This document shows, piece after piece, positions 17,496 through 25,202 of a stretch of DNA of 64,000 nt. Origin of the DNA: Pseudomonas fragi (GTDB lineage Bacteria > Pseudomonadota > Gammaproteobacteria > Pseudomonadales > Pseudomonadaceae); assembly GCF_002269505.1 (NCBI RefSeq), contig NZ_NQKQ01000010.1, forward strand, positions 1-64,000, written 5' to 3'. The position numbers and the translations under genes were made by a program. Position 1 is the first letter of the stretch. Each line of letters opens with the position of its first letter. The notes under the pieces are model-generated. The model was given only the letters and a program-made list of their open reading frames with translations, had not been told where the DNA came from and searched no databases.

Positions 17496-18173
17496 ATGCA
17501 GGGAGTGATTGGGTTGAGAGCAGTGCGACAGTGGCTGGCGGCGTTGCTTGCGTTGGCGGTGGTGGGGTGTGCCAGTGTCGAGCCGCCTGAATTCAAGCGC
17601 TTGCCGGAGCGGGTCGAACTCAATGGCGTGCCCTTTTTTCGCGGCAATGCCAATCAAGGGGCACCTCAAACTCTGGCCGGCATGCTCGGTGAGCAGCGGA
17701 TCAGAATCACCCCGGGGCTGTTGGTCAAACCGCTGAAACTGCCGGGCGCAGAGGCCTCGTTGCAAAGCAATATCGAGCAATTGGCCGCCGGTTACGGATT
17801 GATGGTGTACCCGCTGGACTCATCGCTTTCGGCTTTATTGACCCAGGTGGCTGCCGGTTACCCGGTAATGCTGCGGTTCAGTGATGGCACGCTGTGGTCA
17901 GAGCCGCGCTACGCGATGCTGGTGGGCTACAACCGCGCCAAAGGCACCGTGATGCTGCGTGCAGGTATGGAGCGTCGACGGTTGATGGACTTCAACAAAT
18001 TCGAGTCGGCGTGGAAGGATGCTGGCGGCTGGGCCGTACTGATCCTGTCGCCAACCCAGTTGCCGGCCAACGTCGACAAGGCTCGCTGGCTGAAGGTGGC
18101 GAACGACCTGTCCCGTGCGGGGCAGGAACAGGCCGGCGCTACGGCGATCAAGACCCTGCAATCCCAAAAGTAA
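17496..18173 (+). CDS. C39-like lipoprotein, probably catalytically dead
   Basis: The 225 residues begin with a lipoprotein signal ending in VVGCAS. The mature part follows the layout of C39-family peptidase lipoproteins: NGVPFF, then the position of the active-site block, then GYPVMLRF, and YAMLVGYN where the catalytic His usually stands. The expected Gln-Cys-Gly-Pro block reads NQGAPQTLAGML here, so the Cys is absent, and the His before YAMLVGY is Arg. I infer a pseudo-peptidase that binds rather than cuts. GAGGGAA lies just before the ATG. Confidence 0.72.
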   Translation: MQGVIGLRAVRQWLAALLALAVVGCASVEPPEFKRLPERVELNGVPFFRGNANQGAPQTLAGMLGEQRIRITPGLLVKPLKLPGAEASLQSNIEQLAAGYGLMVYPLDSSLSALLTQVAAGYPVMLRFSDGTLWSEPRYAMLVGYNRAKGTVMLRAGMERRRLMDFNKFESAWKDAGGWAVLILSPTQLPANVDKARWLKVANDLSRAGQEQAGATAIKTLQSQK

Positions 18174-18189
18174 GCAAGGGCATCACCCT

Positions 18190-18275
18190 GTGGGAGCGGG
18201 CTTGCTCGCGATTCAGGCTACGCGGTCAGTCAGGCATACCGCGGCGATGCCATCGCGGGCAAGCCCGGCTCCCAC
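18190..18275. repeat. REP doublet, GTGGGAGCGGGCTTG family
   Basis: TGGGAGCGGGCTTGCTCGCGAT (left) and its near-complement ATCGCGGGCAAGCCCGGCTCCCA (right) flank about 40 nt. It sits between the convergent stop codons of the C39-like gene and the puuB-like gene. Confidence 0.88.
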
Positions 18276-18280
18276 AAAAA

Positions 18281-19564
18281 TCAAAAGCCGAACTTGTCCC
18301 GTAGGCTGTAGTACCAGGCACCCAAAGCCGTCAGCGGTGTACGCAGCAGTTGCCCGCCGGGGAAAGGGTAGTGCGGCAGGTCGGCGAAGGCGTCAAAGCG
18401 CTCAGCCTGCCCGCGCAGGGCTTCAGCCAGCACCTTGCCCGCCAGATGGGTATAGGTCACTCCATGTCCGCTGCAACCTTGCGAGTAATAGATGTTGTCA
18501 CCGATACGGCCAACCTGAGGCAGGCGTGACAATGTCAGCAGGAAGTTACCCGTCCACGCATAGTCAATTTTCACATCCTTGAGTTGCGGGAAAGCCTTGA
18601 GCATTTTCGGCCGGATAATTGCTTCGATATTGGCCGGATCACGGGCGCCGTACACCACACCACCGCCGAAAATCAGGCGCTTGTCACCGGAGAGGCGATA
18701 GTAGTCGAGCAAGTAGTTACAGTCCTCGACGCAATAATCCTGTGGCAACAGTGTCCTGGCCAGCTCATCACCCAGAGGCTCGGTGGTGATGACCTGAGTA
18801 CCGCAGGGCATGGACTTGGACGCCAGCTCCGGCACCAGATTGCCCAGGTAGGCATTGCCCGCGACGATAATGAACTTGGCCCGCACCTTGCCCTGAGGTG
18901 TATGCACCACAGGATTGGCGCCGCGTTCAATGCGCACAGCGGGAGACTGCTCATAAATGGTGCCGCCCAGCGACTCGACAGCCGCGGCCTCACCCAGCGC
19001 CAGATTGAGCGGGTGAATGTGCCCGCCGCTCATGTCCAGCAGCCCGCCCTGATACTGATCACAGGCAACCACTTCACGAATCCGGCGCTGATCCAGCAGT
19101 TCCAGTGACGTATTGCCATAGCGCTCCCAGAGCTTCTTCTGCGCCTCCAGGTGGCCCATCTGCTTGGCCGTGATGGCAGCGAACACACCGCCGTCCTTCA
19201 AATCACACTGGATCTGATACTTGGCCACACGCTCACGAATGATCTTGCCGCCTTCAAAGGCCATCTGCCCCAACAACTGAGCCTGCTTGGCGCCGACAGT
19301 TCGCTCGATCACATCGATATCACGGCTGTAACTGTTAACGATCTGTCCGCCATTGCGCCCTGAAGCACCGAACCCCACCTTGGCAGCCTCCAGAACGGCG
19401 ACCTTGAAACCGGCCTCCAACAAAAACAGCGCACTCGACAGCCCGGTATAACCGGCGCCGATCACACAAACATCCGTCTCCACCTCACCCTGCAGGGCTG
19501 GTCGCTCAGGGGCTGGATTGGCTGAAGCCGCATAGTAGGACTGGGGGTAGGGAGTGTTCGACAT
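18281..19564 (-). CDS. puuB: Gamma-glutamylputrescine oxidase-type FAD oxidoreductase
   Basis: A DAO-type flavoprotein of 427 residues. The N-terminal dinucleotide-binding loop GAGYTGLSSA lies near residues 36-45 and GFGASGRNGGQ near 64-74, as in PuuB and related oxidases. PuuB oxidises gamma-glutamylputrescine to the aldehyde in putrescine catabolism. GAGG lies 7 nt before the ATG. It stands alone here rather than in a puu cluster, so the amine substrate is inferred from family only. Confidence 0.82.
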   Translation of the reverse strand: MSNTPYPQSYYAASANPAPERPALQGEVETDVCVIGAGYTGLSSALFLLEAGFKVAVLEAAKVGFGASGRNGGQIVNSYSRDIDVIERTVGAKQAQLLGQMAFEGGKIIRERVAKYQIQCDLKDGGVFAAITAKQMGHLEAQKKLWERYGNTSLELLDQRRIREVVACDQYQGGLLDMSGGHIHPLNLALGEAAAVESLGGTIYEQSPAVRIERGANPVVHTPQGKVRAKFIIVAGNAYLGNLVPELASKSMPCGTQVITTEPLGDELARTLLPQDYCVEDCNYLLDYYRLSGDKRLIFGGGVVYGARDPANIEAIIRPKMLKAFPQLKDVKIDYAWTGNFLLTLSRLPQVGRIGDNIYYSQGCSGHGVTYTHLAGKVLAEALRGQAERFDAFADLPHYPFPGGQLLRTPLTALGAWYYSLRDKFGF

Positions 19565-19748
19565 TCTGCAGCCTCTGTTTTATATTTTTTACGAGTGCGA
19601 CCGATGCTACCTGAGTTGAAAACCGCCCGCCAGCCACCGGAGGCTGAGTGTTTTCAGGTTAAAAATAAAAAATTCGACTATTCATAGGGTTAGCTGCAAA
19701 AAAGGTGTTGACACCCCTCTGCAAATCTATAGAATGCGACCCCACAGC

Positions 19749-19825
19749 AGGCACGTAGCTCAGTTGGTTAGAGCACCACCTTGACATGGTGGGGGTCGTT
19801 GGTTCGAGTCCAATCGCGCCTACCA
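19749..19825 (+). tRNA. tRNA-Val (anticodon GAC) with an acceptor-stem mismatch
   Basis: The D arm, the anticodon arm (GAC at 19783-19785 within CCACC/GGTGG), the T arm and the encoded CCA are all normal. The acceptor stem AGGCACG/CGCGCCT pairs except at the fifth pair, where A19753 faces C19817. The 3' half expects G there. It is immediately upstream of the accessory IS region and its 3' end is a plausible integration site, although no matching direct repeat was found. Confidence 0.94.
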
Positions 19826-19854
19826 AACAAAATCCGCTCTGCTGGGCGGTCTAG

Positions 19855-19886
19855 AAGGGCTCACCGAAAGGTGGGCCCTTTTTTGT
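19855..19886 (+). terminator. Rho-independent terminator after tRNA-Val
   Basis: AAGGGCTCACC pairs with GGTGGGCCCTT around a GAAA loop, followed by six T residues. It lies 30 nt after the tRNA. Confidence 0.9.
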
Positions 19887-20106
19887 TGTCTGCGATTTGC
19901 AAAACGTTTGCAAAATCTCGGGTTCGTTCACGCAGGGCAATATGAATGTTTATAGTGGCTTTATCTGGTGTTGCTAAGTGGGCGATCATGAAGTGCGAGT
20001 AGTTCTGGCGATCAGTCCATAAACTGGCTAATGGGGGAGCGGGCAGTCATTACTCTTCCTAGTCTTGTGGACTATAGTGTTTAGCGCAAATGGTTAGCGT
20101 TTCTAG
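19887..20106. other. AT-richer stretch between tRNA-Val and the IS, no gene seen
   Basis: Stops interrupt all frames, and the longest open stretch (minus strand, about 55 codons) has neither a start context nor a recognisable domain. TTTGCAAAACGTTTGCAAAA at about 19897 is locally repetitive. It may be the residue of an older insertion at the tRNA, which I cannot show. Confidence 0.35.
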
Positions 20107-21044
20107 GTTCTGTACGAAAAGTAATGTCGCAAACACCGCATCGCACAGGCCAGCGAGACCATCGCAGCATAACTTCTTGCAAGCTTGCGAGGCGGGTAAC
20201 GATCCGACGGCTTTCCTTCAACCAGCCGAACATACATTCAATAATGTTGCGTTGCCGGTACTTGGGACGATCAAAGAGTCTCGGTAACCCCGGCTTTGGT
20301 TTGCGTTTCATGTTGCGCAGAGGAATCACCGGCTGCATCCGATATCGGTCGCAATAGCGGCGTTACGCTTCGGCGCCATAGCCTTTATCCGCCAGCAACC
20401 ATCGGCATCGTTTGCGGGGACGACCGCGCAAGCTGGGTATATAGGCTTCGTCGAGTAACGGCTGGGCGTAAGCGATATCGCTGGCTTGTCCACCCGATAA
20501 TAGAAACTTCAGTGGCACACCATTGGAATCGCACAACATGTGTATCTTAGTTGTCAGGCCGCACCGGCTGCGCCCGAGTGCGTGATCTTGCGGTTCTTCA
20601 GGCCCCCTTTTTTCCCGGCGCCAGAAGAGCCTCGGGTTGCTCGTACTGCTGTGGAGTCAATCATCCAGGTCTCCAGATCAATTAACCCTTGTTGGTTGAG
20701 CTTGATATGGAGTCGTTTGAGCATCTGGTCAAATGCCCTGCGATTGCGCCAATCACGAAAACGCTGCTAAACCGTCGACCACGGGCCAAAGCGCTCGGGC
20801 ATATCGCGCCAAGCGGCACCCGAACAGAGCACCCAAAGTATCCCGTTGAGCATCAAGCGATCATCTGCTCTCGGGCGCCCGCTACGGTGAGGTTCGTCGA
20901 AGATATCCGCAACCAGATCCCAGGCTGCATCGGGGATTTCGTACCGTTTGGCCATCGTGGGCTCCTGCCTTTGATGGTCGCGGACTTTACTGAATCTCGA
21001 TGCTTATGGGTTTCAAATTGGTTTCGGCTGATTTCGTACAGAAC
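20107..21044 (-). mobile_element. Decayed IS5-family (IS427-type) insertion sequence
   Basis: The ends are exact inverted repeats: GTTCTGTACGAAA at 20107-20119 and TTTCGTACAGAAC at 21032-21044. A 4-bp direct repeat CTAG flanks the element (20103-20106 and 21045-21048), a target duplication that dates it as a simple insertion. The length of 938 bp fits the family. The single transposase frame pair inside is broken (see the pseudogene). Confidence 0.93.
20108..20955 (-). pseudogene. IS5-family transposase, disrupted
   Basis: Translation starts MAKRYEIPDAAWDLVADIF, the DUF4096 N-terminus. An in-frame TAG stops it after GPWSTV where the family has Tyr. The frame continues as QRFRDWRNRRAF to a GGGAAAAAAGGGGG run (minus strand, near 20610), where the product normally shifts to the -1 frame; this matches the A6G slip site of this IS group. 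The orfB part reads DHALGRSRCGLTTKIHM, meets a second nonsense codon (TAA after GAEA), then continues to GWLKESRRIVTR. A single-base loss there moves KLARSYAAMVSLACA to another frame. It is therefore inactive. Confidence 0.9.
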
Positions 21045-21288
21045 CTAGCCAGCACTTGTATATAGACCTCTTTTTGAGGTTCCATTCTCTGGAAAGATTT
21101 TCGCTTTCCGTGGTCGGCGTGGTGATCGAATTAGGTGTAGTGGTCTAATTAAACCGGATACCCATTTATGCCAGGGATCTGGATGCGTTTCGATTTTTGC
21201 CCTTGGCAATCGAGCGCTGCAGGGATAATTTCAATTGCCAGATTGCGGCGTATAAAGGGCTGTAGCCAAGCCCATTCAAGGACATAAA

Positions 21289-21804
21289 ATGCTTATAGTC
21301 TTTAGCGGCCTTCCAGGCACTGGCAAAACGACTATCGCAAGCGATCTTGCTGGCAGAACGGGTGCCGTATACCTGAGGGTCGATACAATCGAGCAGGCAA
21401 TTCGAAACGCTGGCGTTCTTGCAAAAGACGTGGGCAAGAGTGGTTACATGGTCGCCAATGAACTTGCCCTGAGCAACCTTGGTTTTGGTCGCACTGTGAT
21501 AGTTGATTGTGTAAACCCGGTCGTTGAAAGCCGAAAGGCATGGGCTGATATCGCGCAGCACGCGGATGTGCCCTTGGTTAATATTCAGGTGGTCTGTTCT
21601 GACAGGGATGAACACCGGCGCCGGGTGGAAACCAGAGTCATTGATATTGCCGGGCTGAAGCCACCTACCTGGCAGTCTGTTCTCGATCATGAATATGAGA
21701 AGTGGGACACGGCTCCGTTTTGCATAGACACTGTCCTGATATCTCAAGCGCAGGCCGTGGCGATGATCACGCAACGGTTTTTGTCCAGGGAGCGCCTGGA
21801 CTGA
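21289..21804 (+). CDS. P-loop (AAA/zeta-toxin-like) kinase of unknown substrate
   Basis: The 171 residues are a compact P-loop kinase. Walker A is GLPGTGKTT at residues 8-16 and a VIVDCVNP strand near 69-76 follows, in the place of Walker B. The lid region carries basic residues (DRDEHRRRVETR near 104-115). Family relatives include chloramphenicol/zeta-type kinases and predicted small-molecule kinases. AAGGA lies 6 nt before the ATG. It is next to the decayed IS, in the accessory patch, so transfer is likely. Confidence 0.8.
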   Translation: MLIVFSGLPGTGKTTIASDLAGRTGAVYLRVDTIEQAIRNAGVLAKDVGKSGYMVANELALSNLGFGRTVIVDCVNPVVESRKAWADIAQHADVPLVNIQVVCSDRDEHRRRVETRVIDIAGLKPPTWQSVLDHEYEKWDTAPFCIDTVLISQAQAVAMITQRFLSRERLD

Positions 21805-22156
21805 AAGTGGTCAGTGTGTCGTAGCCTTGGCGAAGGCGGTGTTTTATCCGCATCGGAGTGCGATCTGCCTGATGCTTGTCAGCTGCGCTTGCGCATTGAC
21901 TGACAGCCCCCGATTGCACTCCGATGCGACCTCCCGCGAGGGATCGGGCAGTTATCGACAGGCTGTCGTTGGCGCTGGTTGTTCGGTACTGGCCTATATC
22001 TGTAATTGAAGCTTGATCACGTTAATTTGCACTGCTTTTTGCAGGTTTATTTATCGTCGCTGTCATTCCGCTGCCCAGGCATGAAGCAGCAGGTGTCGAG
22101 GAATTATCGGTCGCTTTTGTAGTCATATGTATGACCTTTTCTTTCAGGACGCTCAA
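21805..22156. other. Intergenic region with a long structured palindrome
   Basis: CGCATCGGAGTGC (21849-21861) and GCACTCCGATGCG (21916-21928) pair perfectly and extend inwards by four more pairs, one of them G-U. Inside, TGTCAG pairs with CTGACA. No coding frame has a ribosome-binding site; the 60-codon frame at 21827 overlaps the palindrome and looks spurious. The rest, up to the lipoprotein gene, is AT-richer and would hold its promoter. Confidence 0.6.
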
Positions 22157-22384
22157 ATGAAGCGCACAACCCTACTGCTCCTGGCCGTCTCTGGCTCCCT
22201 TCTGCTGGGCGGCTGCGTGCCCGTCTGGGACGTCGGGGGCCGGCATGGTCATGATCGGGGTTACGACTCGGGCCGGGGATACGATCGGGGGCATGATGAT
22301 CGGGGTTATGACCGCGGCTACGATCGTCGCGACAATGATCACCGGTATGACCGCAATCGCGACCGTGACGACAGGGACGACTGA
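22157..22384 (+). CDS. Small lipoprotein with RGYD/HDRGY repeats
   Basis: The 75 residues start MKRTTLLLLAVSGSLLLGGC, a clear lipoprotein signal with lipobox LGGC. The mature protein is almost entirely charged repeats of the type RGYDRG, HDRGYD and DRNRDRDD. AGGA lies 7 nt before the ATG; the frame opens ten codons earlier without support. The tail is likely unstructured in the periplasm. Similar low-complexity lipoproteins exist in Pseudomonas, with no known function. Confidence 0.8.
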   Translation: MKRTTLLLLAVSGSLLLGGCVPVWDVGGRHGHDRGYDSGRGYDRGHDDRGYDRGYDRRDNDHRYDRNRDRDDRDD

Positions 22385-22614
22385 TCCTCTAGCTGTCTGT
22401 CTGTGCGCAGCGTGTCATGCATGCTGCGCTTGCTTGACCATCCCTGCCATTTGTTTCACCCCTGCAATATCCCTGCATCGCGGACACAAACCGGACATCT
22501 GCCAGCAATTGCGCTCAGGCAATCTGCGCGCAACTTGGCTCCGTAGCGTTCCTTCTGGCGCCCGGGGCTGATTACAACCCTCCTGTAAAAATACCGTCCG
22601 GGAACTCCTGCTCC

Positions 22615-23283
22615 ATGCGAACCAGTCTTTCGCTGCCGCTGCTGGCTGCTTTGTCCATTTTGCTTACGGCCTGTGCCAGCAAAACCATCCCGCCCGAAGA
22701 CTTTTCGGGTTTTCTGTCCGACTACAGCCAATTGACGCAAAAGCAGTTGCCGTCCGGGCAGGCTGTATTGTCCTGGGTAAGCCCTGATCTGGATGTCAGT
22801 CATTACACCGGGGTCTATATCGAGCCCAGCAAGTTTTACCCGTGGGTGCTGCCGAACGGGCGGGGGCCGCAATCCACCCTTTCAGCCATAACCGGTTATT
22901 ACGATGCAGCGCTCAAGCGCGAGCTGAGCAAGGTCATGACCGTCGTCGCGGCCCCGGGCCCTGGCACGCTGATCGTCAGACCGGCGATTGTCTCGCTGTC
23001 GGCAAGCACCCAGAGCCTGCGGTTTTATGAGTACTTGCCGGTGACCCTGCTCGCGGCAGGCGTCAGTACGGCAGCCGGTGTGCGCGATCAGGACAGTGAG
23101 ATCAGTAGTGAAATAGCCGTGATTGATGCCGCCGACCAGCAGGTGGTCGCGCAAGTGGTGCGCAAGGGGGCAGGGCTGACCCTGGAAAATGATAAACAGG
23201 TCATGACGCTTGATGATTTCAAACTGGTGCTCGATGGCTGGGCGCTTGATATGCGCCGCGAATACTTGTCCAGCCGCCATTAA
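22615..23283 (+). CDS. DUF3313 family lipoprotein
   Basis: The 222 residues have a lipoprotein signal (lipobox LLTAC, Cys20). The family's conserved core is visible in SGFLSDYSQL near residue 30 and VYIEPSKFYP, and the protein ends in a WALDMRREY helix. DUF3313 proteins are outer-membrane-associated lipoproteins of unknown role. The region upstream (22385-22614) holds no gene. A terminator follows at 23308. Confidence 0.85.
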   Translation: MRTSLSLPLLAALSILLTACASKTIPPEDFSGFLSDYSQLTQKQLPSGQAVLSWVSPDLDVSHYTGVYIEPSKFYPWVLPNGRGPQSTLSAITGYYDAALKRELSKVMTVVAAPGPGTLIVRPAIVSLSASTQSLRFYEYLPVTLLAAGVSTAAGVRDQDSEISSEIAVIDAADQQVVAQVVRKGAGLTLENDKQVMTLDDFKLVLDGWALDMRREYLSSRH

Positions 23284-23307
23284 GAGCCGGTCAGGTGCTG
23301 GTCCGGG

Positions 23308-23333
23308 GCTCGCCGCAAGGCGGGCTTTTTTTT
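23308..23333 (+). terminator. Terminator after the DUF3313 gene
   Basis: GCTCGCC pairs with GGCGGGC (one G-T pair) around a GCAA loop and is followed by eight T residues. Confidence 0.85.
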
Positions 23334-23355
23334 GTCGGCGATTTGTCTGGCTCCA

Positions 23356-23562
23356 TTACACCACTTCAAGGGCAGCCTGAATCTGATCGGCGTACTTGTT
23401 CAGGTTATTCATCTCCGTCTGCAACTGACCGGAGCTGGCCGAGTTTAAAACCTTAGCCTGGATCAGGGTCAATGCAGCCGCGACGGCCAGTTCACGTTTG
23501 CCTTCCGGGCTGGCAGCACCAAAGGGGGTATCGCCCCTGAGGTTTTTGAAATGCTCAGACAT
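23356..23562 (-). CDS. Small soluble protein of unknown function (68 aa)
   Basis: AAGGAGAG lies 4-5 nt before the ATG at 23562. The protein starts MSEHFKNLRGDTPFG and contains a helix AVAAALTLIQAKVLNSAS followed by a helix NNLNKYADQIQAALEVV, suggesting a two-helix bundle. No signal peptide or known domain. It converges with the DUF3313 gene across the terminator. Confidence 0.7.
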   Translation of the reverse strand: MSEHFKNLRGDTPFGAASPEGKRELAVAAALTLIQAKVLNSASSGQLQTEMNNLNKYADQIQAALEVV

Positions 23563-24122
23563 GACGCTCTCCTTATTGATGCTGTCAATACCGGCAACCG
23601 GTAATAACTAAAGTTTAGGGCAAGATTGCAAGAACGCAGCAAAAAGGCCCTGGAAGCACCGGGTTAGACGGGGTAGTGCTTGAACGATCAGGTATGGGGC
23701 AGACGAAACGAAGGGTGCTAGCCAGCAGATTTGTCCGTGGCGACCAGCGGTGTTCGGTTTAGTCACTGCAGAAGGTTCACATTTGTTCATAATGGCGCGA
23801 AAATTGCTCTTTGTCGGTCCTCCAACGGATCGCTGCATCTCTTATGTGCGTTACCTGCACATTCTCAGGACTCTCCCGCGCCGCGTAAAAACTCGGTGAT
23901 TACAAAGGATTGAGTTGTTTTGCTGAAGGCGAGGCGAGCAGCGCCAAATAAAAAATTGCTGAATTCGTCAATAAAATGGCTAATAACGCAGTTATCTGTC
24001 CTTGTTATTATCAACTTAATGCAAGCTTGTTCAATTTATTGACGATATCATTGTGATGGCTTATTTTGACGCCCTGTTGCTGGCCATGCGTCGTGAATAC
24101 TCAGTCCGGAAGGAACCTACTT
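23563..24122. promoter_or_regulatory. wss operon control region with two FleQ-like boxes
   Basis: No credible gene is present in these 560 bases; the AT content rises towards the operon. On the plus strand GTCAATAAAATGGC is at 23967-23980. On the minus strand GTCAATAAATTGAA is at 24030-24043. Both resemble the FleQ consensus GTCaNTAAAtTGAC defined for Pseudomonas exopolysaccharide promoters (the second differs only in the last base). FleQ with c-di-GMP controls cellulose genes in other Pseudomonas species, so this is the likely c-di-GMP-responsive control point. Confidence 0.6.
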
Positions 24123-25202
24123 ATGAGTCGTACAGACGACATATCGAATTTGTTCAGCAGGTTCGGCGCCACTTCGGACAGTTATCACGAGTTCGACAGT
24201 CAGTTCGAATACCCCAATACACCGCCAGCCCAAGTTAAAGCCTCTGTGACTGAAGAAGTCCCGGCCCCGGTACTCGCTGCTCTGCCACCGGTTGCGCCAG
24301 TGTGCGTGGTATTGGCGAAAACCGAAGAACAGGCACCGCTGATGAGCACTGCCGACGTAGCCACCCCGCTGCGTAATTTGCTCGCCGAAGTGGCCCTTGC
24401 CCGTCAGGCTGAAACTCAGGCTTTGCAGGCACAGTTGCGCGCACCGCAGTGCAAGGCCCGTGTCGTCGCGCTGGTCTCGGCCAAGGGCGGGGTTGGCAAG
24501 ACTACGTTGGCCGCCGGCCTGGCCAGCAGCATGCGCCTGGAGGGCGGCAAGACCCTGGCCATCGACCTTGATCCACAAAATGCCCTGCACCATCACCTCG
24601 GCGTTGAATCCGGCGTGACTGGCATGGGCAGTACCGACTGGGGCAGCCATCTGCAGCAGGGATACAACGATGTACAAGTGCTGCCCTACGGCCTGTTGAA
24701 TGATGAGCAGCGCTGCACCCTGGAGCGCGAAATGAGCCAGGATCGTCACTGGCTGGCCCGCCAACTGGAGCGCATGGAGCTGGGTGTTCATGATCTGGTG
24801 ATTATCGATACCCCCAGCGGCTGCTCGGCGTATCTGCAGCAGGCGCTGGACGTGGCCGATCAGGTACTGGTAGTCACTGCTGCCGATGCGGCCAGCTTTA
24901 TTGCCCTGGAACATACCGACCGCCTGCTGGGTGCCGAGGTTGCGCGCAGCTATGTGGTCAATCAGTTTGAGCCCGACCGGGAGTTCTCCCGCGACATGCT
25001 CGAAGTGCTCAAGCGCCGCCTGGGCGCTCAGTTGTTGGGGGTGGTAGTGCAGGATCACGGTTTCGGCGAGGCCCTGGCTTACGGCCGCAACCCGTTGGCC
25101 GTGCCAGCCCGGTCTGCAGGCGGTGAGGGGGTTTTATTGCTTGGCGAACACCTTAAAGCCGCTTTGCAGAGCCCCGGTGTGGCCGAGAAATCAGCCCCAT
25201 GA
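24123..25202 (+). CDS. wssA: Cellulose synthase-associated ParA-like ATPase WssA (BcsQ)
   Basis: The 359 residues contain two parts. The first 30 residues (TDDISNLFSRFGATSDSY) resemble the BcsR/BcsP family that regulates cellulose synthase. A Pro/Ala linker to about residue 112 follows, then a MinD/ParA ATPase with the deviant Walker A KGGVGKTT at 121-128 and the aspartate of DLDPQ near 148. BcsQ proteins position the cellulose machinery at the pole. AAGGA lies 7-8 nt before the ATG. The stop overlaps wssB (ATGA). Confidence 0.88.
   Translation: MSRTDDISNLFSRFGATSDSYHEFDSQFEYPNTPPAQVKASVTEEVPAPVLAALPPVAPVCVVLAKTEEQAPLMSTADVATPLRNLLAEVALARQAETQALQAQLRAPQCKARVVALVSAKGGVGKTTLAAGLASSMRLEGGKTLAIDLDPQNALHHHLGVESGVTGMGSTDWGSHLQQGYNDVQVLPYGLLNDEQRCTLEREMSQDRHWLARQLERMELGVHDLVIIDTPSGCSAYLQQALDVADQVLVVTAADAASFIALEHTDRLLGAEVARSYVVNQFEPDREFSRDMLEVLKRRLGAQLLGVVVQDHGFGEALAYGRNPLAVPARSAGGEGVLLLGEHLKAALQSPGVAEKSAP

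Noticed and set aside
19887..20106. Remnant of a tRNA-linked integrase after tRNA-Val
   Set aside because: The reverse frame is short, interrupted by stops and shows none of the tyrosine recombinase motifs. No copy of the tRNA 3' end was found further along.
21166..21774. Open frame of about 200 codons on the minus strand across the P-loop kinase
   Set aside because: It lies entirely opposite a well-supported gene with Walker A and a good ribosome-binding site. It has no start context and no domain.
21827..22009. Frame of 60 codons after the kinase gene
   Set aside because: It has no ribosome-binding site and runs straight through the long palindrome, so it is better explained as structured intergenic DNA.
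22230..22384. RGYD-coding repeats as a separate tandem-repeat or phase-variable tract
   Set aside because: The DNA units are imperfect and all keep the reading frame; it is low-complexity coding sequence in a lipoprotein.
23608..23838. Minus-strand frame of 76 codons upstream of the wss operon
   Set aside because: No ribosome-binding site, no domain and no coding composition; the area looks like promoter DNA.
24117..25058. Long minus-strand frame of about 313 codons opposite wssA
   Set aside because: It is the antisense shadow expected from GC-rich third positions; wssA has clear ATPase motifs and operon coupling.
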